This document shows, piece by piece, positions 47,092 to 58,541 of a DNA stretch of 64,000 bases (positions are counted from its first letter, which is position 1; each line of letters opens with the position of its first letter). This stretch comes from Solicoccozyma terricola (lineage: Eukaryota > Basidiomycota > Tremellomycetes > Filobasidiales > Piskurozymaceae). The translations under genes were made by a program, and so were the position numbers. Location of the stretch: positions 288,601-352,600 of the forward strand of contig BCLD01000019.1 of NCBI GenBank assembly GCA_001600875.1. Reading direction: 5' to 3'. A model generated the notes under the pieces. That model made no database searches, was not told the origin of the DNA, and was given only the letters and a program-made list of their open reading frames with translations.

Positions 47092-47882
47092 GTTACGGTG
47101 GGGACGTGGAGAGAGAGCTAAATGGAGTGTCCTCTTTTGTGTTATTTTCTTGGACGGACGGACGGACGGACGGACTTGCGAATGAAAACAGGGAGAGATA
47201 AATTCAATCTTACACATTGATCAATATTAGGTATTTCTCATGATTTTTTCACCATTCTTTTCATTCCGTACGTGTGAATCTATGTCGTGGACCCTGGAGG
47301 GGGGGGGGGGAGGTTTTTTGAATCGTTTTTTTTTTTTCTTTCAAAAACAGGTCATCAAGCTCGTCATCCGAACGTCAAGGGAGTATATTTTGTAGGAGCG
47401 AGTACACATCCTGGAACTGGAGTGAGAATGTTTGAAAGAATTCCCTGCCCTTGCATTTCTTTAATACTGATATTTGATGCTTTTACTTAGGTTCCCATTG
47501 TTATTGCTGGTGAGAAAGAGAGAGCCCCCCCCCCCCCCACGAAGGGAGGTAACGGTTCTAACGCCACTTGCATTCCCTCGGCCTCCCCCCCCCCCCCAAC
47601 CCTGGTCCCTTTTTTTTTTTTTTTCTTTCGGTGTTTCAAAATTCTTAGGGTCCCGACTCGTTACAGAGACGTATCCTTACCGATCTCTCACTACCTCCGC
47701 CACGCTCTTACACGCGTTCTTCCCTCGGTTGTGGTAAGCCGGGGTCTGGATTGGATTACAGGGAGACAGAGAGGGTATTGTACATCGTGGAACGATGGAT
47801 GGCATGGATATTGGTGTGGTTGGTGGGATTGGTGGTTGGGTGGGTGATGGCGCGGCGGGGGGTGAAACACGGTGAAATCTGA

Positions 47883-48775
47883 AATCCCCTAGAACCGGGA
47901 GAATTAGGTTGTATATCTCATTGTTGTTGTGGTACAGGGCACGTTGGACGCGTCGCGTCGCGGGGGGGGGGGGGACGCGCCAAGAGGACCGAGCCGAGCG
48001 CATCGCATCGCATCCACCACACAGCCCACAGCCCATCCTCATCCTGCCCATCCTGCCCCCCATCCCCCCCTACTCGCCCTCCCTTTGTTATCATCAACAG
48101 TCTGGTCTCACCCTTCCCCTCCCCCTGCTCATTCCATCCACACATCCACACCGTCCCTCGATCGATACTAGCTGGTCTGCTATCAATCCACTCACTCACT
48201 ACATCCCATTCACTCCCAGCCTCACGACCCCTCCGCGTCACCTCTCGTGAGTACCCCACCAATCGCCTACCTACCTCCATCCCCCATCCCCCATCCCCCA
48301 TCACCGCCATCCCTTTCGATCCTGCTCGAACCCTTTCCTTCCGAGGACTGTAACCCTTGAAAAAAGAAACAGTGAAAAAGGGAAGGGAGGAGCTGACCTT
48401 TTTTTTTCTTTTTTTTCCTTTTTTTCTCTTGGAAACGCCTTGTCCTTGTTCTTGTTCTTTCTTTTATTCACCTCCTTTCAAAAAAATAACAAACCCCCCC
48501 CCCCCCCCCCCCGACCCTTCGTCTTTTCCTTTGTCGCGTTTCTACATTGTTCCCCTCTTCACATCAGTTCAACGAACCTTGGAACGTCCTCTACACATTC
48601 ACTTTCAACAACCACACGCTCTTTGCTCCGTCCTCTCTCCCCGTCTCTCTCTTGCCCTACTCGCGAATCGGTTCCTCAAGACCACACCACCAAACCAAAC
48701 TTTCTCAATACCATCAACCCAACCCAACCCAACCCAAACCACACTACGACACTACCCTTTCGGTTTATTTCACGA
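47883..48775 (+). other. Promoter/5' leader region of the GH128 gene
   Basis: Very pyrimidine-rich, with C-runs (48497-48512), T-rich tracts (48399-48428), CCCATC repeats (48278-48303) and CCAAC repeats (48715-48738) shortly before the start codon. Typical of a strong fungal promoter with a CT-rich leader. No gene seen. Confidence 0.5.
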
Positions 48776-50473
48776 TGATCAACGTTGTTAAAGCTCTGGG
48801 AATGACCAGTATCGGTCTGGTTGCTTTATTGTCTGTGAGTTAATTTTTCCTAGTCTCTTGGATCGTGGGGGGTTACAAACGTATACAGTCGTGTACCTTT
48901 GGTCCTACAACTTCTTGAGTCGAACGATCTTTTACAACCGACCGAGTTCTGATCAATATCTTCTCCCCCCCCCTCCTTCCCCCGACCGCCACGCAGAGCA
49001 CCACACCAACTCTCGCTCTATCCACTGGTTCTCATCACAACATCCACCATGCACGATCTCACAACGAACAAGCTAAACGATTCACACATGAAAAGCGCAC
49101 CAATGTGGGTGGTGGTGGAGGAGGGAAAATCATTCGTCGATCCGATGGTAGTACATGTAAAGTTCGACCTGCTACTCAAGCCAACTCTTCAGTCGTCGTC
49201 GTAACTTCAAGTACAACAATCCCAACTTCAAGCGTCACTTCGACTATCCAAGATATCGTTCCAACTACTTCATCTACATCAACTGAAGATACACCCATTG
49301 CAACATCTTCTTCATCATCATCTGCTGAAGCTTCTCCATCTCCATTAGCAGCTTCAGTTAATGTCGCTTCTTCATCTTCGTCTTCTGCATCTTCGACGGG
49401 GAAAAACGCAGGTAGTCCATTTGGATTAGCTTGGCCGAATGGGAATTGGGCAAGTCCATCGGATCCTAATTATGTTGGGAATTACATTGGTAGTAGAAGT
49501 AGTTGGGTGAGTTTGATTTAGGGGCCCGGGGCGGGGGGTTCACATTATCATTCGCATACTGACGTTTCTTCTTTTCGGCCATGTCCCTTTTTTTTTTTTC
49601 TTTCAAGTACTACACATGGAGTCCATACAGCGTCGGAAGTGCGGACAACCTCGGTCTTGAATTCGTTCCAATGCTATGGGGTCCAAACCAAGAAGGTGTT
49701 TGGTGGGAACAAGTTGCATCATGGCCATCAAGTGTTAAAAACGTTCTCTTCTTCAACGAGCCAAACGAGGTTTCTCAATGTAACATGGGAGCTTCGGATT
49801 CCGTTTCGCATTGGAAAACGTATATGCAACCTCTTGCTGAGAAAGGTTATAAATTGGGTATGGCAGCTACGACTAGTGCGCCAAGTGGTTTGCAATGGGT
49901 CAAGGACTTTATGAGTGAGTGGAGGAGAAGGATGGAAAAGGGGATATGGAGAGATGAGGGTTTGGATGTTAATTCATTACAAACTCTTCTTTCTTTTAGG
50001 TGCTTGCCCGGAATGCACTGTCGATTTTGTTCCCATCCATTGGTATGACGTCTCCGCTGATAACTTCAAGACCTACGTCGAGAACTTCCACACCGAGACT
50101 GGTTTGGATATCTGGGTGAGCTTTCGCAAAAAACCCACCGATGCGATTTCCACTAAAAGAGAATACTGACAAATTAATGTGAATTTAATCGATCTTCAGG
50201 TAACTGAATACGCTTGCCAGAACTTCAACGGCGGTGCTCAATGCAGTGACTCCGAGAGTAAGTTTCCTACTCCTCGGCCTTTATCTTACATGTACAGGGA
50301 GGATCGCTCACATCTACTCCTAACTTCTGTCCCGGTAGCTTGGGCTCTTCACCAGACTATGGCTCCATGGTTCGATGCTCAGCCTTACGTCAAGCGATAC
50401 TCTCCATTCGGTGAGTCTAAGACGGTCTTCAAAGACTCGAATCGACTGCACTCTCGCTGACCCACCCCGTCTC

Positions 50474-50551
<78 letters not shown>

Positions 50552-50735
50552 AAAAAAACAGGCGTGATGACTAACATGCAAGGCGTCAACGGCGACAACG
50601 CGTTGATGGCTGGTGATGGTTCCATCACTGCTCTCGGAAGCTGGGTAAGTTTACAATGTCGCTTCCGTCGACGAGATGCTGGAAATTGACATCTTCCTCT
50701 TTCCCCAACACCCGCAGTACATCAATTCCTCTTAA
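48776..50735 (+). CDS. GH128 secreted glucan hydrolase (Asl1-like)
   Basis: Predicted secreted or cell-wall beta-1,3-glucanase of glycoside hydrolase family 128. Eight exons in phase (48776-48835, 48997-49506, 49608-49914, 50000-50115, 50200-50257, 50339-50410, 50562-50644, 50718-50735; 407 aa). The N-terminal signal peptide MINVVKALGMTSIGLVALLS is followed by a KR site region, a Gly run and a Ser/Thr-rich linker likely to be O-mannosylated. The catalytic domain shows GLAWPNGNWASPSD, LEFVPMLWGPNQEGVWWEQV, VLFFNEPNEVSQCNMG (catalytic acid Glu in NEPN), VDFVPIHWYDVSADNFKTYV and IWVTEYACQNFNGG (nucleophile Glu in VTEYAC). The end is SITALGSWYINSS. Intron 6 contains 75 consecutive C right before its acceptor. 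Confidence 0.93.
50475..50549 (+). repeat. 75-nt poly-C tract in GH128 intron 6
   Basis: Uninterrupted C run occupying about half of the 151-nt intron, followed by A8 and the ACAG acceptor. It sits where a polypyrimidine tract would be. Confidence 0.9.
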
Positions 50736-51125
50736 ATTCACATCGAAGACCACTCGTCATGACAGGGGGCCCACGATCAAGGGGTCCCGAGGCAGTCAAG
50801 CTTCGTGCGTGACGACGGCGGCCCTGTGAAGAGTATTCTTTCCTCCCTCCCTCGCTTCTACTCTGTCTTCAAATTTTTCTTTCTACTTACTAGCATCGAA
50901 TGTCCGGGTTTATGAACATGATGGGAGCTGGTCTCCTTATGAACTTGAAATGTCGTTGCCCACCAAGGCCTCCTCGAGCAGTTCCCCCGTGTTCAACATT
51001 CGTGTCACGTGGGCCAACCCTCAAATGTAAACAAACCTCTGAAACAGTTTCACTTCCATGTCCAGCAGCTCCTCCATCTGCTACAACCTGATCTTCCATA
51101 GACGGGCGAGCAGCTCACGACCATC
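50736..51125. other. Intergenic, no gene seen
   Basis: About 390 bp between GH128 and the LRR gene; short frames on both strands lack family features. Contains the LRR promoter. Confidence 0.4.
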
Positions 51126-53854
51126 ATGTCATTAGCAACGCGTGATCCTCCACAAACACCACCCCGTAAACAATACTCTCTGGCAGTCCCGTCTCCCAAG
51201 GCCGCGCCTCGTTCACCTGGTGGATCCGCTCTTCGAACTCCAGTCACTCGGCCAGAACAGCTCACTGAAGCACCCACTATACATCTTAATCTTGGCTCCA
51301 CCGATGTGTCTCAGATGCAGCGGAAAGTGCTTACGGGTGTGACGATGCCGAATCGAAGTCGAGGTAGCCCAGCCAGAACTCCAACAAAGATCGTCAGCTC
51401 TCCTAAGAGTACACCAACAAGGACATTAGTCAAATCAGTTCCGGTCAGAGCAGGAGAAGTGATATCGGAGCCATCGCCTGCAAAGTCTACACCCCGATCA
51501 TCAATGAAGGAGCAGATTGCAGCGAAGAGACGGGAGCTACAAGAAGCTGAACGCGCCAAAAAGTCGAGCTCTGGATCGATCGCGGCAAGCGCAGACGAGG
51601 AAGATAGCCTCCTCCAAGAGAGTTTTTGTGATCTCTCAGTCTCATTCCGGCCTTCCTCTAGTACCGGAAGCGAAATCAGTGACACCACGGGAGAAGATGT
51701 TGATATCTTTGGAAGGTCGTTTTCCAAACTCATCAACAAGGCTATGACTACAGGGAAGCTGAATATCTGTAGTATGGAACTAGAAAGATTGCCGAAAGAG
51801 CTCTGGACAAAGGTGCTTGGTATGCCAGAACGACAGCTGTCTCGAGCGCCTACTCCATCTCCTGGACTTGGCACACCACGGCCGGGCCGAGGGGTCTTTG
51901 GTCAGTCGGTCGATTTGGTCGACGGGGAAGTAGCTTCGTATGAGGTCGAAGATTTGACTCAGCTCAAAGCGGCGTCCAATATGATAAAAGAGATTGAGCT
52001 AGAGATCGGTCTGTTTGGTTCATTGAGATTACTGGACGTGAGTACGCCAGTCAATCTGGCACTTGCAGCGGCTGACGCCATCCCCCCCCGGGGAACTCCC
52101 TACAGCTGAAGGACAACCAACTACGGGATTTGCCAGCTACATTTGCAAATCTCCTTGATCTGACCTATCTGGACCTATCGTGAGTAGACCACCTGCGGGA
52201 GACCGGGACAAAGACTCATGACGTTCGTCCGATCAGTCGAAACAACTTCACCAACCTTCCAAAGGCCATTCTTCTCCTTCCTCGCCTCAGTCACCTCGAT
52301 GTATCGCACAACACTCTTTCCAGTCTCGATTTCTCCTCGCCTATCAAGCCAACCCGACGGATCGAGGACGAGGTCGACTTTATGGGTCACTTCCCATCGA
52401 CTCCTACCAAGGCACCGCTTCCCAAGGATCCCTTCGAGATCTTGCCAAATCTCAGGATCCTGAAAGCAGCAGGGAACGGAATTGGATGTGCCGGACTGCC
52501 TGAGACGTGGCCTGCAAAAGTGCAGGAGATAGAGCTGGCCGATAACGCTCTATCAGCTGCGTTCGATCTCTCGGCATTTGCGGCCCTGTCTCGTCTCGAA
52601 CAGCTTGGTCTCCAAGGCAACGCGATTGTCTCGTGTTTGAACAAGTCTGGGGCAGGTTTTGAATTGCTTAGATATTTGGACTTGTCCGCCAACAAGATCA
52701 ATGAGGTCGGCTGGATTGGAAAATTAACTTGTGGAAGAAATTTCTCCTTGAAAGGTCTCGAAGACTGGGAAGGCTGTACTGCCGTTGACAACGCAGCTTC
52801 GGATACTACACTGAACGTAGTGAGTCTTCTGATACTACTCAAAGTGACAACCCGGACATGCTACTGACGACATACCTCAGAATCTGGCGAAGAACCCGCT
52901 AAGTTCGGCGGCAGTGACTACAGCGCGAGATAATAACAAAACAGTTCGTGAGGCATCACCGCAGGTTGAAAGTATAGACGAAGATTTCGTAATCGTTAGC
53001 GCGGACCCAGTCCGTCGAAGACTCTTTGGAGATCCTGAGGAGACGTCACGATCTGCTACGAGTGTGAACGAGACGTCCACAACGCAAACCTCTACCAAGC
53101 TCTCTCCATTCTGGGATGAGCGACAGGGAAAGCTTGATATCCCGGCAGACTTTGTCAAGACCTTGGTGGACGAGAATATGAACCTCGATCTCGCGCATGC
53201 TTTTGAGGAGAATGCACTAAGTGGCAAGCTGGTTACCATGACGTTCAAACCGTTGCTAGGGATCAAGGGAGTCATATTTCCCTCACGACCTCTTGCCACT
53301 TTCTCGGGGGTGATCTCCCTCAGTATCACCTACACTTCTTTGATCTCGGCCCCAGAGCTTTTCCAGGACCTGCACAGATGCTTCCCATCACTCCAACACC
53401 TCGATCTATCTGGCAGTCTGCTCGAGAACGTGGACGGAGTGGCGGAGTTGATCGCGAGCGGTCTCAAGACACTGCGACTCAAGGATGGAAAGCTGAACAG
53501 CGTTCAAGGACTTGAAAGCGTGGCTGAGCAGCTTCGCTCATCGACCTGGCGAGGCCTGATGCTATTAGAGGAGGTCGACATCCGGGATAACGAAATAGCC
53601 AAGGTGAGAAAGCAGATGTCTCCTGCTTACTCTCGCTTACTTGACGTTGTTGCAGCTCGAACCCATGCTCGGCTGGCTGCCTCTCACCAGCTTTCAAGTG
53701 GATGGAAATGCATTCCGAGTGCCAACTCGAAGAATTTACGAGAAGGGTATGTGGATGTGAAGAGCCAAATTCAAGCGCGGGATAGCTGACCTCTTATGGC
53801 CACCTTACAGGCACGCCTGAGCTTCTGCGATGGTTGCGAGACAGGATGGAGTAG
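51126..53854 (+). CDS. Leucine-rich repeat protein (LRRC40-like)
   Basis: Six exons in phase (51126-52037, 52106-52179, 52237-52819, 52881-53603, 53656-53746, 53811-53854; 808 aa). The N-terminal 190 residues are Pro/Ser/Arg-rich with SP/TP sites and a helix (SMKEQIAAKRRELQEAERAK). LRR motifs: LNICSMELERLPKELW, LLDLKDNQLRDLPATFANLL, LTYLDLSRNNFTNLPKAILL, LSHLDVSHNTLSSLDF, LRILKAAGNGI, VQEIELADNALSAAFDL, LEQLGLQGNAIVSC, LRYLDLSANKINEVGWI, LQHLDLSGSLLENVDGV, LLEEVDIRDNEIAKLEP. The cap DGNAFRVPTRRIYEKGTPEL then LRWLRDRME is typical of fungal LRRC40-like proteins. Probably a protein-interaction scaffold; no catalytic domain. Confidence 0.85.
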
Positions 53855-54052
53855 TGAGACGACGGCTGGAGAATGCGGTCCTATTCCCTGTGTAACATCA
53901 TTTGTATCGCCCGTTTGACTGAGGTTTTGCATATGCTTGGATGATATTTCTAATGACACAAATTGAAATTTGGTAAAGATACAGCTACGAATTATATCGG
54001 GCAATACAACGGTCGGCTCTACTTGTGCAGCCAAGAATATCCACCCATCCCA

Positions 54053-55933
54053 TTACGCTACGCGTACATCTAGCTGATCGTCATCCTCAAGATCCGCATC
54101 TCCCACAGTCGAGTCGCCGCTGAGAGTCTCACCTTCAAGTGATATGCTGAGCTTGGTCTTATCGATTTTCCTCTTGCGACCGTAGTATTCCAACAACGAA
54201 GAGATACGGGTAGTGGGCTTGACTTGGGTTCTCACTGGCTCCTTGTCGTCCCGTCCCATCAGACGAATGGTGATGGTGTCTGCTGCTGCACCTTCGGTTC
54301 CAGATTCGTCCACAACCACTGCTGGTTCAATGATCACTGATTCCTCCACACGACTATCAGTCTCCAACACCGCAGCCATCCTCTGCCTACGAGCCGTTTC
54401 TTCTCGCTCCTGCAGCTTCTGCCATCCTAGCGATGAGTATGCATCTGTGTTAGGGGAGAACCAATGACTCAGCATTCGCGGTCGGAACCGTGGCGATGCA
54501 GAGAGACGACGACCCACCTATCACGACATCGCTCCCAATGCCAAGCTGCATCGGTGTCAAGCTCCCACCATATATTTTTCTTCCATTATATGACAATACC
54601 AGCTTCGCCCTGTCGAGTTTCATGCTGTCACACAGCTCGTCGAAGATAGGATCGAGTGGATTCCGCTGTAAAAGATCGGTGGTACAACGGTCAGCGATCC
54701 AGCCATGACTTATCCTCCCACTTTCGCGGATCTCTAGCACGCACTATCCTGATGGGAAACACCTTCCTCTTCTGTCTCGCAGCAATAGCATTCGCCGTCA
54801 TATTCGCTGCTCTCGCTTCATCTGGATCCACATGAGTCTCAATGGTGATCCTTATCTCCGGACCCGCTTCCTCTTCGCTCTCTCCAATGATCTCATCGCC
54901 TAATCCTCCACTCGCACTTCTTAGTGATCTTTTCTTCGCTTGCATAGCTTGTCTCGTCTTTTCCTCCAGCATTCGTTGTACCGCAGGTGGTAGCGTGGAT
55001 TGTCCGTCATCCGCATTGAAGAGGTCAGCAATGTCGCTATCATCGAACCTATCTGGTGAGTCGAGAGGACCATTGAGGAGTGGGTTGTAATTATCTCGAA
55101 TACCTCGCATTGCGGCCGTTGCCATACGGAGTGCATGGACGTTTAGCTCGGGAGGTGGAGTGAGGGAAGGGATTCGAGCTCGACTATGAACGAATGAAGT
55201 TTGTGTTTAGGCAAAGCGGCGATTGGCACATCCCCAAAAGACGAAGACACAACGCACTCACCTATTTGCCTTTCCAATCACAATCACATCATCATCTGAA
55301 CTACCAATCTCGAACACGACGGGTTCTTTGCCTTTGCCTTTCCAACTTGAGCTAGCTTGGGTGCCATTACCTTGCGTCCTGTGCTTCTTTGGCATCGCAC
55401 TTGGTTCAGTTGACGTTTTGCGCTTGCGATCGTCTTGATCTGAGGTTTTTGAACTTTTGACTGCTTCTGCTCCTGCATGGGAACAACAAGCAGTGTAATC
55501 TTTAGCTGGGTGTAAGTACCACTAATGACTTCTACGAAAGGAACCCACGACGATTCAGAGCCAGAGCTTCCCTTTGTCGATGAGCAAAGTAGTCGATTAC
55601 AGGTGCTTGATGTGTTGGAGGAGGAGGAGTGCTGACTGATGGGACCATTATCTCATGGATGAACGGCGCTGCCACGGAGGACTCGCCCGTGGTTGCTTCA
55701 AGCACTGGAGACAACGAGGTGGTGTGGGCGGTGATGGCCGATTGATCGGTCGACGGAAGGCGCTTGCGAGGACGCGGTCGAGGTCTGGCTTGAGCAGCGA
55801 CGGTTGAAACATCGTCGTCGATGGCCTCGCTCATTGCAGCGTGATGGTTGACAGGGAAGCCGGTGAACATGGGGTGGTGTGGTGGACGGGGTGGTTGGTC
55901 GCTGATGTTGTTATTTATTGGGGCACGTGACAT
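54053..55933 (-). CDS. Rad60/Esc2/NIP45-family protein with SUMO-like domains
   Basis: Genome-stability factor of the RENi family (S. pombe Rad60, budding yeast Esc2), working with the SUMO pathway. ATG at 55933 (MSRAPINNN), stop at 54053. The N-terminal half is disordered and basic (RPRPRPRKRLP) with a SUMO-interacting-motif-like cluster VFEIGSSDDDVIVIG. A helical segment follows (RMLEEKTRQAMQAKKR). Two SUMO-like domains follow: the first spans RITIETHVDPDEA, RQKRKVFPIRI, NPLDPIFDELCDSMKLDRAK and LVLSYNGRKIYGG. The second is ITIRLMGRDDKEPVRTQVKP, LLEYYGRKRKIDKTKLSIS, LEGETLSGDSTVGDADLEDD, ending DQLDVRVA. No C-terminal di-Gly, as expected for non-conjugated SUMO-like domains. Several introns; not all joins checked. 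Confidence 0.85.
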
Positions 55934-55987
55934 ATTTCATATTCGGTCATCCCAGGAACATAATATTCAGGCGGTATCCTCCATCTC

Positions 55988-58058
55988 TCAACCACGCTTG
56001 ATCCCAATCAGAGACTCTTCACTCCCGGTCTCCTCGTCTTTGTCAACATCACCATCTTCTTCGTCTAGATCGTCCGAATCCCTCGCACTTCCGCTTGCAT
56101 CTCCCGGTCCATCATCGTCAACTTCCTCCTCCCCCGGATGATTGGACGTCTCGCTGATCTCATCTGATGGGTAAGACGCCTCATCGAACGCCTCGTCAAA
56201 CTCTCCCGATTCAATGGACCTCTCTTCATCCCCATCTGATTCCCTTGACCCGTCGTCTTTCTTCTCATCCACCTCCACTTCATCTCCTTGTATGATGTTG
56301 ATACCATCTCCTTTGAGACGCAAACCAGCTTCCCGCAAAACATCTCTCGCATGACTTAAGCACTCCAATTGCGGCTCCTCCCCATCACTGTCCAGAAACG
56401 TGATTCGGGCACCAGACGGCTCCATGTGAGATTGAAGGGCTTTGATGGTGGCATTCCAATTTCCCATCATCTGGGAACGTTCCGCCAATCCTCCGATCTG
56501 TCCGTCTTCGAACACGACGTCCGCCAGGGGTTCCTTATTCTGATACGCTCCTTGCTCCCAAAGCTCGCCTTGACGTAACACACGTTGACACTGGTAAGGG
56601 TGTTCGGTCAAGTTTCCGAGTGGGCCTTCCGTTGACCAATGTTTGACTTTTCGAGACCAAACAATCCTCAGATCCCTTTGGAGTGTCTTCCCATCATCGC
56701 GAGGTCGGAACTCCCAGTCCGCACAGTAACGGTAGATGACTTCATGTTCATCTCGAGTCGGGATATCTCCATCCGACTGGTGATTTCCATCATCATGATT
56801 CTTCAATCGAACTTGTAATTTAAAACTTTGGATTCGAGTGAGCGTGTTACACCAAATGTGAATTTGCTTGTGAAATTGAGCAATGTTTGGGAGATAACAC
56901 TGATCTAATCGCTGGTCGGAGTGTAGCTTGCATCTATCACACACGATTCGATCCACCAAAATGTAGATGCGTTCAAGGGACGGTATAGCGATATCCACGA
57001 GGTATCCAAACGATACTTGCTGGGTTTCGAGGTAAAAAAGGTAATCAGACTTTTTTGACATCTGTTATAGATGTCGATATCGACCCAGGGGGGGGGGGGG
57101 GGGTAACTCACTTTACTTCGAGGATCAGGAACTGGCAAAGAGCAAGTCATTCTCTGATGTTTAGTGATCACCGATAAATGCTTCAACCTCGTTCTACCGC
57201 TGTCATACCCGACAAACGCTTCAACAACTTCCGGTATCGATTCCAACAACGGTTCCGCGATGATTACCTCTATCGCATAGAGATCTTCCAACTTTCTACC
57301 CTCCATCTGAGCGCTCAAAACTTTCTGAATCCCTTCGAAGGGTCCTATAAGTAGAACCGAGAGTGTTTGAAGCACCGGCATTGAAGAAGCAATCAAGGAG
57401 ATAAAGTCCGGGTGTTCTCGAGGAAGTGTCCTGGATGGTAAAGTCGGACGAACTGGGCCATCGATTCGAGGTTGCTGTCTAATAGCATCCAGTCGTTCTC
57501 TAGTGTTGAGACTGCTGTGAATTGGGGATATGATTCGGAAACGAAAGGATAGGAGGTTAGGTAGGTGGAAGTTTGTCGGAGGGGAGAATGGGAGGACGGT
57601 GTATTGGATGTCGAGGTCTTCGAGGTTGGGAAGGGAGGAGATGAATTGCCAGATGAGAGTGGGATTGGTGTGGAGTGTTGGAGTGCGATCGCTGATTTTA
57701 AGTGATCTATGAGAAGGTTTCCCAACATCAGAACTGGCCCCCATTACCCTGGTCGCCACCGACGCGAACTACTAGCCCCCGTCGTAGTCAAGACTCACTT
57801 GATCAACTTTTTCTGTCTAGTCGAGATATTCACCAACCTTCCCAGATTATTCGTGCTCACAACCTCCAATCGATCATATATGATCTCCTCGGCCATCTGC
57901 GATACCGCTCTACTGACGAGACAGAGGGTTTGTAGTGTTCCTACGTCGCGGGTCGCATACACCGTGTACACGATCTCTTGAAAGCACTCTTTAGAGAGGG
58001 ACCCGAAGCCGCTTTCGAGATTGGGGGGAATACTTGAGCGGTGTTTATGACCTTGCAT
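55988..58058 (-). CDS. F-box-like protein with acidic C-terminus
   Basis: Three main exons (about 57797-58058, about 57110-57710, 55988-57061). The N-terminus has an F-box-like helix set: FGSLSKECFQEIVYTVYATR, TLQTLCLVSRAVSQMAEEII, YDRLEVV, the usual opening of fungal F-box/LRR-type proteins. The middle has Leu-rich segments (FISSLPNLEDLDIQYTVLPF, SMPVLQTLSVLLIGPF, TRLKHLSVIT), as in substrate-binding regions of SCF adaptors. The C-terminal 110 residues are strongly acidic (DDLDEEDGDVDKDEETGSEE). The intron at about 57062-57115 includes a C-run in the sense strand (G13 on the plus strand near 57090). Target unknown. Confidence 0.75.
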
Positions 58059-58541
58059 TTTTGTTGACGTCGACGTAGGTGATGAGGGATGTTGCGAGGG
58101 AGACGGTGAAACCGACGCGGTGATGGCTGTTTCAGATAGAAGCCCTTCGGGAGTGGAAGTGGACCTGTTGGCAGCAGAGTGACAATTCGCGGATAGCTGC
58201 AGGTTAGAGATGGAGCACGATGGGGAGCACCGGTGTAGGAGACGAGTGGGGACGGGGAGGATGCCACAGGAGGACGGTGTTCCCTTGGGCCCTGAGGGGG
58301 AGGGTGGTTGCCTCGCCCCCCCGTGAATATATTTGACCTAATTTAACTGAATGAGCTGTAATTTCGCGCCGTCGACGGTTAGCAGCTCATGCCAGCGAGG
58401 CTCCATCTACTCGACCACCTCCTCGTTCAACTCCATCCTTACCACCACCACCACCACTTCCACCTCCCCTCCCACCACCTCACCACCCTGCCACCGACGG
58501 CGCAGTAGCCGAGTCACACAGAGAGACGCAAACTGCCCATC

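Larger units (their letters stand above)
45010..47882 (+). pseudogene. crtI: Phytoene desaturase (CrtI/AL-1 type), apparently inactivated
   Basis: Fungal CrtI-type FAD-dependent desaturase converting phytoene toward lycopene/torulene. Recognisable in order: the dinucleotide site VVGAGVGGTSTAARLAHAGF with DVEVYEK, SGGRCSLIHHDGYRFDQGPS, LALHPF-like IALHPLGSLWSRCCRYFKTE, TETVEGIWYPRGGFHK, VIVNADLVW, DPSAAPPSKDSIVILIPI, GVYFVGASTHPGTG, VPIVIAG, ILTDLSLPPPRSY, and a hydrophobic tail (AWILVWLVGLVVGW). The frame is broken at least four times: a G7 run at 45887-45893 shifts the frame between FSFGG and MYLGSSPFDAP; a shift near 46871-46885 after ILIPICH; an in-frame TGA at 47218-47220 where the family has Gly (NLTH-stop-SILGISHDF); and a shift near 47661-47671 between RLVTE and ILTDLSL. 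Roughly 55 expected residues fall in the N gap. Neighbouring genes show no such damage. Confidence 0.8.

Noticed and set aside
46328..47217. Gly-rich or Pro-rich frames on both strands
   Set aside because: They are translations of N bases and poly-G runs, not genes.
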